In this document: piece after piece, positions 1 through 6,163 of the stretch | Layout: every line of letters starts with the position of its first letter | Position numbering within the stretch: position 1 is the stretch's first letter | From: Bacilli bacterium | Lineage (GTDB): Bacteria > Bacillota_I > Bacilli_A > RF39 > UBA660 | Direction of reading: 5' to 3' | Assembly: GCA_016296435.1 (NCBI GenBank) | Contig: JAEDJI010000025.1 | Span: 1 to 10,856, forward strand | Length of the DNA: 10,856 bases | Made by a program: the position numbers and the translations under genes | Notes under the pieces: generated by a model | The model's database searches: none | Told to the model about the DNA's origin: nothing | What the model saw: only the letters and a program-made list of their open reading frames with translations

Positions 1-2
1 GG

Positions 3-21
3 TTTCATCATGTTGATGAAA
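3..21. repeat. Perfect inverted repeat overlapping the TR promoter
   Basis: TTTCATCA and TGATGAAA form a perfect 8-bp inverted repeat around a TGT spacer. There is no T-tract after it, so it does not look like an intrinsic terminator. Its right arm overlaps the -35 hexamer of the promoter proposed for the template-repeat RNA, which is the position of an operator. DGRs also carry hairpins close to variable repeats, so it could instead be a structural element belonging to a target gene upstream. In frame 1 the first 24 bases read as the tail of an ORF ending at TAG 22-24, but this is too short to call a gene. Confidence 0.45.
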
Positions 22-41
22 TAGGTTATAAACTGTAAAAT
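13..41 (+). promoter_or_regulatory. Promoter for the DGR template-repeat RNA
   Basis: TTGATG (13-18) and TAAAAT (36-41) are separated by exactly 17 bases. The predicted start is near base 48, at the very beginning of the GC-richer template repeat. The same -10 hexamer is used by the tsaE promoter at 7147-7152. The call rests on the sequence match and position only. Confidence 0.55.
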
Positions 42-42
42 A

Positions 43-201
43 GACGCTAACTTTCCTAACGGTTCCAACCCTTGGTTCATCCGTGGTGGGAACTATGGCA
101 ATGGTGCTAACGCCGGCGCGTTCAACTTCAACAACAACAACGGTAACGCGAACACTAACAACTCTGCTCGTGCCGTGTTCCTTGGCGCTCTGGACTACAC
201 A
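43..201 (+). other. DGR template repeat (TR)
   Basis: This block is far richer in GC than its surroundings. Read in the frame beginning GCT at 46 it encodes a C-type-lectin-like variable segment with the landmarks PWFIRGGNY, AGAFNF and a run of four Asn, then SARAV. Fourteen AAC codons and one AAT fall in about 45 codons. AAC is the codon expected where adenine mutagenesis diversifies a residue without making stops. The frame has a stop at 22-24 and no start or ribosome binding site, so it is a template, not a gene. Adenines appear intact, which favours TR over a mutated variable repeat (VR). It lies upstream of Avd and a DGR-type reverse transcriptase. The exact ends cannot be fixed without the VR; they are placed by the base-composition change. 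Confidence 0.88.
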
Positions 202-330
202 ATTAGAAGAGACCTCTGTTATTACTTAGATAATATCAAGTTTCATATTTCGAATTATTTATATAATTTTGGGTCATGATTATGGTTTACGGATTATAAT
301 AGACTGTTATTTTGTAGAAGTTTATTACCT

Positions 331-352
331 TTTTACAGACATGTTTGTAAAA
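331..352 (+). other. Hairpin in the TR RNA 3' region
   Basis: TTTTACAGA (331-339) can pair with TTTGTAAAA (344-352) through 9 base pairs including one G-U, closing a CATG loop. No T-tract follows. It lies in the non-coding part of the DGR RNA between TR and the terminator, where RNA structure contacts the reverse transcriptase complex in known DGRs. A specific role is not shown. Confidence 0.4.
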
Positions 353-409
353 GAAAGTGTTATATGTGTTTTTAGTGAGTAATGTAATTTGAAAATTAGA
401 AACCATAGG

Positions 410-443
410 CAATATAGAAAATGTCATTTTCTATATTGTTTTT
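410..443 (+). terminator. Intrinsic terminator or attenuator between TR and msl
   Basis: CAATATAGAAAATG (410-423) is perfectly complementary to CATTTTCTATATTG (425-438), a 14-base inverted repeat with only one unpaired central base, followed by five T (439-443). In RNA the innermost pairs would open to form a loop. It ends about 15 bases before the ribosome binding site of the MutS-like gene, so it should cap the TR RNA and may limit readthrough into msl-avd-RT. Confidence 0.75.
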
Positions 444-466
444 ATATATCTGCTTTTTGGAGGTTT

Positions 467-820
467 ATGAGTAAAATATACAATTTATATTTAGATTATA
501 AAAGTAAAGATAATACTTATTTATATTTATTTAAGTGTGGTAATTTTTATATTTTTATTGGTGATGATTGTGATTATATATGTAGAGTAACTACTTTAAA
601 AAAGATTAAGTTTACTAATGATGTATATAAATGTGGTTTTCCCCTTAATAGTCTTGATACTTATCTTAGTATATTTAAAGAGATTGGACTTAATATAAAA
701 GTTATTGATGAATTAAATGATGATAATGTTCTTGTTAATAGAATTAAGAATATAGATCTTAATAATACAACAGGAATTGAAGCACTTAATATTTTAAAGG
801 AGTTAAAGGAATTAATATGA
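467..820 (+). CDS. Miniature MutS-like DGR accessory protein (MSL)
   Basis: The 117-residue protein is too small to be MutS but resembles two separate parts of it. Residues about 7-80 match the mismatch-recognition domain I: YLDYK, then GNFYIF (25-30) in place of the usual GDFYExF, and CGFP...LDTYL. Residues about 92-117 (IDLNNTTGIEAL, then ILKELKEL) resemble the extreme C-terminal TPxxAL-xxL-xxLK tail of MutS. The connector, clamp and ATPase domains are absent. Phe27, aligned with the mismatch-stacking Phe, is kept, but the following Glu of the F-x-E motif is Ile29. MutS-like accessory genes have been reported in DGR surveys, from memory. ATG 467 is chosen because GGAGGT sits at 459-464; the longer TTG start at 389 would run through the terminator hairpin. 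It overlaps avd by ATGA, implying coupled translation. Its role, perhaps binding TR/VR heteroduplex or cDNA, is inference. Confidence 0.75.
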   Translation: MSKIYNLYLDYKSKDNTYLYLFKCGNFYIFIGDDCDYICRVTTLKKIKFTNDVYKCGFPLNSLDTYLSIFKEIGLNIKVIDELNDDNVLVNRIKNIDLNNTTGIEALNILKELKELI

Positions 821-1167
821 ATGAATTAGAAAATCTTGTTATATACAAGAAATATACTGATATGATGTATTATTTTTATAATTTACTCGATAAATATCCG
901 AAGTCTGAAAGTAATGGATTAGTAAGTGAAATTAAATATAATTTATATCTTGGTCTTGTAAGCATTATTAATGCTTATAAGAGTTATGATAGTAAAATAA
1001 AATATTTAAATGAACTTGATGTTCATTTAAAAGTATTAAAAGTTTTAGTTAGAATATCTTATAGAAAAAAATATATAACTGGTAAAAACTATGGAGCTTG
1101 TTCTAGAAAAATTGGTGATGTTAATAATATAATGTTTGGATGGATTTATAAGTGCCAAAAACGATAA
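817..1167 (+). CDS. avd: DGR accessory variability determinant (Avd)
   Basis: This 116-residue protein matches the Avd family in length and pattern. It opens with an LVIYKKYTDMMYYFYNLLDKYPKS helix-turn segment (split here as residues 7-20 and 21-30), continues with a helical middle (NLYLGLVSIINA), and ends in an INDxxxxxGxW-like tail (IGDVNNIMFGWI). Avd proteins are small, basic four-helix bundles that form pentamers, bind nucleic acid and the DGR reverse transcriptase, and are required for mutagenic retrohoming. The start ATG overlaps the stop of the MutS-like gene, with AAAGGAG shortly upstream. The 3' end overlaps the reverse transcriptase start by 16 bases, so all three proteins come from one operon and are probably made in linked amounts. 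Confidence 0.88.
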   Translation: MNELENLVIYKKYTDMMYYFYNLLDKYPKSESNGLVSEIKYNLYLGLVSIINAYKSYDSKIKYLNELDVHLKVLKVLVRISYRKKYITGKNYGACSRKIGDVNNIMFGWIYKCQKR

Positions 1168-2153
1168 GGAATTGTTATTATAGAAAACTAACTTTTGATA
1201 GTTTATATAATGCTTATATTAGAGCAAGTTTAAATAAAAGAAATAAAAGAGCTGTTATTAAGTTTAGTGTTGATTTAGAAACTTATCTTAGTAATATATA
1301 TAACGAATTGTATAATAATTCTTATAAGTCTTCTAAATATAGGGAATTTATTATATATGAACCAAAGAAGAGAATTATTAAGGCTTTACCTTTTAGAGAC
1401 AGGATTGTTCATCAATGGTATATTGAAGAGTTTATTAAACCTTATATTGTACCAAGGTTTATTGAGGATTCTTATGCTTGTATTATTGGAAAAGGTACAC
1501 ATCAGGCTATTTTAAAACTTAATAAATATATGAGAATTATGAATAAAAAGTATGGAGAGTATTATATTATTAAGTTTGATATAAGTAAGTATTTTGAAAG
1601 TATTGATAAGAATATACTTTATAAAATAATGATGAAATATATTAGTGATAAATATTTGCTTAATTTAACTTATAATATTATATTTGATAATGACTTTAAT
1701 GGTATACCAATTGGTAATTATACAAGTCAATACTTTGCTAATATTTATTTAAATGAACTTGATTATTATGCAAAGTTTGACTTAAAATTAGATTATTATA
1801 TTAGGTATATGGATGATTTTATAGTATTAGTTAAAGATAAGATTGATGCTAAAAGGATTTATTGTTTAATTGAGTCATTTGTTAATGATCAATTAAACTT
1901 AAAACTTAATAGAAAAAGTAGATATTATCCCTCAAGATTAGGATGTGATTTTTGTGGATATATTTTATATAATGATTATAAGTTAATTCGTAAAAGAAGT
2001 ATAAAAGGTATGAGAGATAAAATATATGACTTTAAAAAGGGTATTGTTAGTTTTGATGAAATTGAACTTAGTTTTGTTTCTTGGTGTGGTCATGCTAGAC
2101 ATGCTAATAGTTATAAGGTAATGAGTGATTTTTATGGCTTTATTTATAAATAG
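1152..2153 (+). CDS. DGR-type reverse transcriptase
   Basis: The 333-residue protein has the reverse transcriptase motifs in order. FDISKYFESID (142-152) contains catalytic Asp143. IGNYTSQ (187-193) is the I/L-G-x-x-x-S-Q motif that distinguishes DGR enzymes from group II intron and retron relatives, which have QG at this place. YMDD (219-222) carries the metal-binding Asp pair, and LGCDFCGY (263-270) lies in the following region. There is no fused maturase or endonuclease domain, and the length is normal for DGR enzymes. These enzymes copy TR RNA with frequent errors at adenines, and the cDNA replaces the VR of a target gene. The GTG start at 1152 overlaps avd by 16 bases and has only a weak binding site, so translation is likely coupled. 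The family assignment is firm. Confidence 0.93.
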   Translation: MPKTIRNCYYRKLTFDSLYNAYIRASLNKRNKRAVIKFSVDLETYLSNIYNELYNNSYKSSKYREFIIYEPKKRIIKALPFRDRIVHQWYIEEFIKPYIVPRFIEDSYACIIGKGTHQAILKLNKYMRIMNKKYGEYYIIKFDISKYFESIDKNILYKIMMKYISDKYLLNLTYNIIFDNDFNGIPIGNYTSQYFANIYLNELDYYAKFDLKLDYYIRYMDDFIVLVKDKIDAKRIYCLIESFVNDQLNLKLNRKSRYYPSRLGCDFCGYILYNDYKLIRKRSIKGMRDKIYDFKKGIVSFDEIELSFVSWCGHARHANSYKVMSDFYGFIYK

Positions 2154-2175
2154 GGTGCAGTGATTCACCAAATGT

Positions 2176-2204
2176 GATGCTTACTTGGTAGTAAGTGTCT
2201 TTTT
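2176..2204 (+). terminator. Intrinsic terminator of the DGR operon
   Basis: GATGCTTACT (2176-2185) pairs with AGTAAGTGTC (2190-2199), including two G-U pairs, around a TGGT loop. Five T follow (2200-2204). It lies 22 bases after the reverse transcriptase stop and separates the DGR from the next gene. Confidence 0.75.
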
Positions 2205-2254
2205 AATGTTGTATTTTATTAGTAAAAATAATTTTAATACTTGGTGTTTTTAGA

Positions 2255-2283
2255 TTGTATTTCTTTTTTATTTATGGTATCAT
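2255..2283 (+). promoter_or_regulatory. Promoter of the BIG2 surface-protein gene
   Basis: TTGTAT (2255-2260) and TATCAT (2278-2283) are 17 bases apart, with TGG directly before the -10 (extended -10). The predicted start near 2290 leaves a short leader carrying AGGAGG (2300-2305) ahead of ATG 2314. The tRNA cluster uses the same -10 hexamer. Confidence 0.6.
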
Positions 2284-2313
2284 TTATATATAAAATAGTA
2301 GGAGGATGGTACT

Positions 2314-4962
2314 ATGAGTTTTAACGATAATGATGTGAGTAATAACAATGTTAATAATTTAAATAATTCTAATGTTAATAATGGTATAGATAATATGAAT
2401 AATACTTCTTTTGATAGTGGTTTTAATAATTATGAGAATAGTGATTTTAATAGTTCTAATATGAATCAATATGATAATTCTAGTATTGGGAATGCTAGTT
2501 ATGATCAACCTGATTATAGTGATTTTGGTAATTCTGATACTGGTGATTATTCTAATAGTGATAATGGTCTTAAGAAGAAACTTATTATTGGTGTTGTAGT
2601 TATTATTGCTATTATAATTCTTATATTGATTTTTACGTCTTTATTTGGTAGAGGTAATAAGAAACTTGATTTAGATGTTCCTGATGTTGTTTATGCTGGA
2701 AATGAGTTTGAGTTTGTTACTGCTATTCCTAATTCTGATAAGGAATTATTTTATATGTTTAGTAGTGATAATCAAGAAGTGCTTCAATTTGAATATAAAT
2801 CACTTGCATCGGGTGATACTGCTAATACAATTATTCCTAAAAAGGATGGAAAGGCTAAAATAAAGGTTCAGGCTTTTGATAAAGGTAAGCTTGTTGGTGT
2901 GTATGAACGTGAAGTTATTGTTTGTCCAAAGTTTGATGATACTATATTTAGTAATGATGTCTATAAAGTTGCTTCAGGTGATGACTTAGATCTAGGTATT
3001 GATTTAGGCGTTTATGAAGAATGTTATAAGAATATTAAGTATACTAGTACTGATGAAGATATTGCTCTTGTTTCTAGTGATGGGGTTGTTTCTGCAAAAA
3101 AGAAGGGTAATACTACTATAAAAGTAAGTAATAAGTACAAAACTGTTGATAAAAAGGTTTATGTTGTTTCTGCATCGGGCATTAATTCTGTAACAGGTGT
3201 TAAACTTAATGTTTCATCTCTTAATATATCTGTTGGAAAAAGTGGAAGTTTATCTGCTATTGTGTCTCCGAGTAACGCTACTAATAAGTCTGTTATTTGG
3301 TCATCTAGTAATGAGAGTGTTGCTCTTGTTTCTAGTAAAGGTAAGGTTGTTGGAGTAGGTGTTGGTAGTGCTGTTATTACTGTTACTACTCAAGATGGTA
3401 ATAAAACTGCTATGGCAAATGTTACAGTTAAAAATCCTAGTTCTAGTTCTTCTAGTAGTAGTTCATCGAATACTAGTGGTTCTAGTTCTAGTTCTAAATA
3501 TAAAAAAGTTACTAAGATTTCTATAAATAATGATGATTTTACTATTAAAGTTGGTAATACTAAGTCTTTATCTTATACTATTACTCCGAGTAATGCTACT
3601 AATAAGAAAGTGACATGGGATACTGGGAATCCTTCAATTGCAAAGGTTAATAATGCTGGAAAGGTTACTGGTGTAGGTGCTGGTACTACTTATATTTCTA
3701 TAAAGAGTGTTGATGGTGTTTCCGATAAAGTCAAAGTAGTAGTTACTAAAAGCGAACCAATTAAAGCTACTAAAATCACATTGACTCCAAGTTCTCTTAC
3801 TTTAAATGTTGGTTCTAAAAAGGCTGTTTCTGCTACTGTTACGCCAAGTAATGCTACTATTAAAACAGTTACATGGGTTTCACATAATACTAATATTGCT
3901 AAAGTAGATAGTTATGGTAATGTAACTGGAGTAGGTGCTGGTAGTACAAAAATTTCTGCTTTTACTACTGATAATTCAGTTAGTGCTTCAATTAATGTTA
4001 CAGTTAATGGTTCTAGTAGTGGTGGTTCTACTACAAAGCCAACTGAACCTGAAAAACCTAAAAATATTGATGTTAATAATATAATAGTTACTCCTACTTC
4101 TGTTGAAATGTATGTTGGTGATACTAAGACTATTGAAACAACTGTGATACCAAATGATGCTACTAATAGTAGTTTGATTTGGAAAAGTACTAATTCAGAT
4201 ATTGCTAGTGTATCAAGTAGTGGCGTTATTAAAGGTTTGAAATATGGTACTACTACTGTGAAGGTTAGTTCTGTTAGTAATCCTAGTGTTTCAAAGGTTA
4301 TAACAGTTAGTGTTAAGAATAAAACTAAGAGTATTTCTTGCTCTACTACATTTACTGATCAAAATGGCCATACTATTAATGGTACTGCAAGTTCTTCTGT
4401 TACTACTATTAATATAAAATCGGTTTGTACTGCTACTGCGACAACTATTAATGATATTTCAATTTATAGTTCAAAGGATTTGATTTCTGTCGCATCATTA
4501 AATATTACTGGTTCTTCTTCTAGTACTTCTAGAACAAAGACTGGTTCAATATATAATGCTAAAGAAAAGGCTGGAACATATACTATAAGAGTAGAGGCTA
4601 CTGATGCAAATAATACTGTGTATACATTTACTTCTCCTCTTGTAATAACTGGATCAGTTTCTTGCTCTAAGATTAAAGCTAATACAGATAATTTAAGTGG
4701 TAAAGTTAAATTTCATGCATATACTAGTAAAAAATTAGGTAGTGTTACCTTGAAACTTACTAATAAGACTAAATCTAAATCTTATTCGTATACAATGTCT
4801 TATAGTGGAACTGTTACTGATAATGGTGATTATAAATATCATTATACTTATGTCGTAGATACAGTAAAGGGTGATGCTTATGTATGGAAAGTTACTGCTA
4901 CTGATAGTTCTTGTGGAAAAACTATTAGTACAGGGGAATATTCAAAAACAGGACCTGCGTGA
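2314..4962 (+). CDS. Membrane-anchored protein with BIG2 Ig-like repeats
   Basis: The 882-residue protein starts with about 85 residues very rich in Asn, Asp and Ser, probably disordered. A Lys cluster (87-89) and one hydrophobic helix (about 90-110) follow, with no visible cleavage site. The charge pattern puts the short N-terminus in the cytoplasm and the long C-terminal part outside. Four clear BIG2 domains lie at about 293-373, 398-477, 484-563 and 587-667, each with VTPSNAT-like and GVGxGxxxI-like landmarks. A weaker domain lies at about 206-286. A Ser-rich linker (376-393) separates domains one and two. The last 210 residues have Cys674 and further Cys residues, and no family I recognise. 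BIG2 modules occur in adhesins and cell-surface proteins, so a surface or envelope role is likely but the ligand is unknown. No segment resembles the DGR TR, so it is not an evident DGR target. It has its own promoter and terminator. Confidence 0.82.
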   Translation: MSFNDNDVSNNNVNNLNNSNVNNGIDNMNNTSFDSGFNNYENSDFNSSNMNQYDNSSIGNASYDQPDYSDFGNSDTGDYSNSDNGLKKKLIIGVVVIIAIIILILIFTSLFGRGNKKLDLDVPDVVYAGNEFEFVTAIPNSDKELFYMFSSDNQEVLQFEYKSLASGDTANTIIPKKDGKAKIKVQAFDKGKLVGVYEREVIVCPKFDDTIFSNDVYKVASGDDLDLGIDLGVYEECYKNIKYTSTDEDIALVSSDGVVSAKKKGNTTIKVSNKYKTVDKKVYVVSASGINSVTGVKLNVSSLNISVGKSGSLSAIVSPSNATNKSVIWSSSNESVALVSSKGKVVGVGVGSAVITVTTQDGNKTAMANVTVKNPSSSSSSSSSSNTSGSSSSSKYKKVTKISINNDDFTIKVGNTKSLSYTITPSNATNKKVTWDTGNPSIAKVNNAGKVTGVGAGTTYISIKSVDGVSDKVKVVVTKSEPIKATKITLTPSSLTLNVGSKKAVSATVTPSNATIKTVTWVSHNTNIAKVDSYGNVTGVGAGSTKISAFTTDNSVSASINVTVNGSSSGGSTTKPTEPEKPKNIDVNNIIVTPTSVEMYVGDTKTIETTVIPNDATNSSLIWKSTNSDIASVSSSGVIKGLKYGTTTVKVSSVSNPSVSKVITVSVKNKTKSISCSTTFTDQNGHTINGTASSSVTTINIKSVCTATATTINDISIYSSKDLISVASLNITGSSSSTSRTKTGSIYNAKEKAGTYTIRVEATDANNTVYTFTSPLVITGSVSCSKIKANTDNLSGKVKFHAYTSKKLGSVTLKLTNKTKSKSYSYTMSYSGTVTDNGDYKYHYTYVVDTVKGDAYVWKVTATDSSCGKTISTGEYSKTGPA
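3190..4314 (+). repeat. Tandem BIG2-domain coding repeats
   Basis: Four diverged repeats of roughly 240-300 bases encode the BIG2 domains. The best-conserved part is the stretch meaning PSNAT, for example CCGAGTAACGCTACTAATAA near 3268 and a close copy near 3587, with weaker copies near 3844 and 4152. A Ser-codon run (about 3439-3492) lies between repeats one and two. Such repeats can recombine and change domain number between strains. Confidence 0.7.
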
Positions 4963-5004
4963 TTTTATTAATAGATTTAAATGTTATTTATCATGATTTA
5001 TTTT

Positions 5005-5035
5005 AAATAAGACTTCGTTTTTGAAGTCTTATTTT
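5005..5035 (+). terminator. Intrinsic terminator after the BIG2 gene
   Basis: AAATAAGACTTC (5005-5016) pairs perfectly with GAAGTCTTATTT (5023-5034) around a GTTTTT loop, a 12-bp stem ending in TTTT. The A-rich left arm means it could also work on the other strand. It is 43 bases after the stop codon. Confidence 0.75.
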
Positions 5036-5370
5036 AATATTATAAATGTTATTATTAATATTTAATGAAAACGATGATAAGGTTCTTAATATGCTATGTA
5101 AAATAATGAAATAATAAAATATTACATTAATGATTTTAAGGATGGGGGTTATAGTTATGTATGATAAAGAATTAAATAAAGAAAAAAATAAGAGAAAATA
5201 AACAAAAGTTTTAATGAAGGGTTAAATATTTTTGATAAAAGTGTTCTTTAAAAATGTAAAAAACTTTTTTTAATTTAATTTAATAAATATTAATATAGCT
5301 ATTATTTCTAAGCGTACTTATTTTTCTTTGAAGAGCTTAATAATGAAATATAGTAGCTTCTATTGCTTTT
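5036..5370. other. AT-rich intergenic region without a clear gene
   Basis: This stretch of about 335 bases between the BIG2 terminator and the DUF421 promoter has many stops in all frames. The only item of note is the tiny reading frame at 5157-5201 with a purine-rich binding site. No tRNA, repeat array or strong hairpin with T-tract was found. Confidence 0.6.
5157..5201 (+). pseudogene. Tiny ORF, possibly frameshifted remnant
   Basis: ATG 5157 is preceded by GGATGGGGG at a usable distance and encodes 14 charged residues (MYDKELNKEKNKRK) before TAA. A second reading frame overlaps its end and runs on as NKSFNEGLNIFDKSVL to a TAA just after. Joined by a one-base shift in the A-rich tract, the two would give a peptide of about 33 residues. 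It may be a decayed gene or mere chance in A-rich DNA. I recognise no family. Confidence 0.2.
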
Positions 5371-5399
5371 TTGTATGGTTTTATCTTTATTGGTTATAT
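5371..5399 (+). promoter_or_regulatory. Promoter of the DUF421 gene
   Basis: TTGTAT (5371-5376) and TTATAT (5394-5399) are 17 bases apart, with TGG before the -10. The predicted start, around 5406, coincides with the ribosome binding site GGTGAT (5407-5412). This rules against the longer TTG start at 5371 and supports ATG 5416. Confidence 0.5.
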
Positions 5400-5415
5400 T
5401 ATTATTGGTGATATA

Positions 5416-6117
5416 ATGGATTTATTACATGTTTCTTTTAGAGCATTTCTTTCTTTGGTAACTTTATTTTTGGTTACTAAGATAATTGGTAAAAAGCAGG
5501 TTTCTCAGCTTAGTTTGTTTGATTATGTTATTGGAATATCTATAGGTAATTTTGCTGCTGAAATGACTATTAATATTGATTCTGATATTTTGTTTGGAAC
5601 TGTAGCTGTTTTGATATATGGTGTTGTTGCTTATCTTATTAATGTTTTGACTATGAAGAGTATTGTTTTAAGAAGGTTTTTTATGGGAAAACCTAATATG
5701 GTAATTAGAGATGGTGTTATTTTAGAAGGTGGTTTAAAGTCTGTTAAGTTTGATATAAATGATTTATTGGAACAATGTCGTTCTATGGGGTACTTTGATG
5801 TTTCTGAGATTGCTTATGCTTTGGTAGAACCTGATGGAAAGCTTAGTATTCTTCCAAAAGCAGAGTATAAACCTGTTACTGCTAAGGATATGAATATTGA
5901 TGTTAAGGATTCTAGTATGTGTGCTAATGTTATTATAGATGGTGAAATTATGGAATTTAATCTTAAGGAAATTGGCAAGAATAAAGATTGGTTGCTCAAA
6001 AAACTTAAAACTTTAGGGAAGAATTATTCTGATATATTACTTGCTACTGTTGATAGTAGTGGTAATCTTGTTACATTTTTAAAAAATGATTTAAAGTCTA
6101 ATGATATGTTAGAATAG
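5416..6117 (+). CDS. DUF421/YetF-like membrane protein
   Basis: The 233-residue protein has the YetF-family layout. Hydrophobic segments at about 8-22, 34-50 and 58-80 surround the hallmark GKKQVSQLSLFDYVIGISIG (25-44). A soluble domain follows with RDG (98-100), a DLLEQCR helix and YALVEPDGKLSILPK (134-148). The end (about 155-233) is a second soluble part. YetF-like proteins sit in the cytoplasmic membrane with the soluble domain in the cytoplasm. Relatives in spore-formers contribute to spore germination or envelope properties, but the molecular activity is not settled and nothing here specifies it. ATG 5416 fits the family start and has GGTGAT eight bases upstream. No stem-loop terminator separates it from the lipoprotein gene, so partial readthrough is possible. 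Confidence 0.82.
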   Translation: MDLLHVSFRAFLSLVTLFLVTKIIGKKQVSQLSLFDYVIGISIGNFAAEMTINIDSDILFGTVAVLIYGVVAYLINVLTMKSIVLRRFFMGKPNMVIRDGVILEGGLKSVKFDINDLLEQCRSMGYFDVSEIAYALVEPDGKLSILPKAEYKPVTAKDMNIDVKDSSMCANVIIDGEIMEFNLKEIGKNKDWLLKKLKTLGKNYSDILLATVDSSGNLVTFLKNDLKSNDMLE

Positions 6118-6137
6118 TAGATTTTTTTTCTTTTTTG

Positions 6138-6146
6138 TGATATTAT
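6138..6146 (+). promoter_or_regulatory. Possible extended -10 promoter of the lipoprotein gene
   Basis: TGA directly before TATTAT (6141-6146) forms an extended -10 element, with no good -35 hexamer 17 bases upstream. The predicted start near 6153 would again fall at the binding site GAGG (6153-6156). Readthrough from the DUF421 gene is the alternative. Confidence 0.35.
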
Positions 6147-6163
6147 TATATTGAGGTAATGAT

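Larger units (their letters stand above)
48..443 (+). ncRNA. Predicted TR-containing DGR RNA
   Basis: A transcript from the promoter at 13-41 to the terminator at 410-443 would be about 0.4 kb. It would contain the whole TR followed by about 200 bases of AT-rich, non-coding sequence. In studied DGRs the RNA downstream of TR is needed by the reverse transcriptase and Avd for priming and cDNA synthesis, so this 3' part probably has that role here. It includes a stable hairpin at 331-352. The stretch 202-409 shows no credible gene. The RNA ends are predicted, not observed. Readthrough of the terminator would be needed to express the protein genes if they lack their own promoter. Confidence 0.6.

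Noticed and set aside
25-290. TR region as a protein-coding gene
   Set aside because: The frame is open from 25 but has no start codon or binding site, and a stop lies directly upstream.
389-466. Longer N-terminus for the MutS-like protein from TTG 389
   Set aside because: It would be read through the terminator hairpin, lacks a binding site, and adds residues unlike the MutS start. ATG 467 has GGAGGT at the right distance.
1152-2153. Group II intron or retron reverse transcriptase
   Set aside because: There is no maturase or HNH domain and no retron RNA. The IGNYTSQ motif plus Avd and TR fit a DGR.
1983-2171. Reverse-strand ORF under the reverse transcriptase end
   Set aside because: It is antisense to a well-supported gene, has no recognisable domain or binding site, and overlaps the coding frame.
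2675-2863. Alternative-frame ORF inside the BIG2 gene
   Set aside because: It is a shadow of the long frame, with Leu/Ile-rich composition caused by T-rich codons.
3439-3492. CRISPR or simple-sequence repeat array
   Set aside because: The repetition is of Ser codons (TCT/AGT) in a protein linker, in frame and without spacers.
2314-4962. BIG2 protein as the DGR target
   Set aside because: No part of the gene resembles the TR in sequence, GC content or lectin-like landmarks, and a terminator and promoter separate it from the DGR.
5814-5999. Reverse-strand ORF under the DUF421 gene
   Set aside because: It lies wholly inside a recognisable gene on the other strand and has no features of its own.
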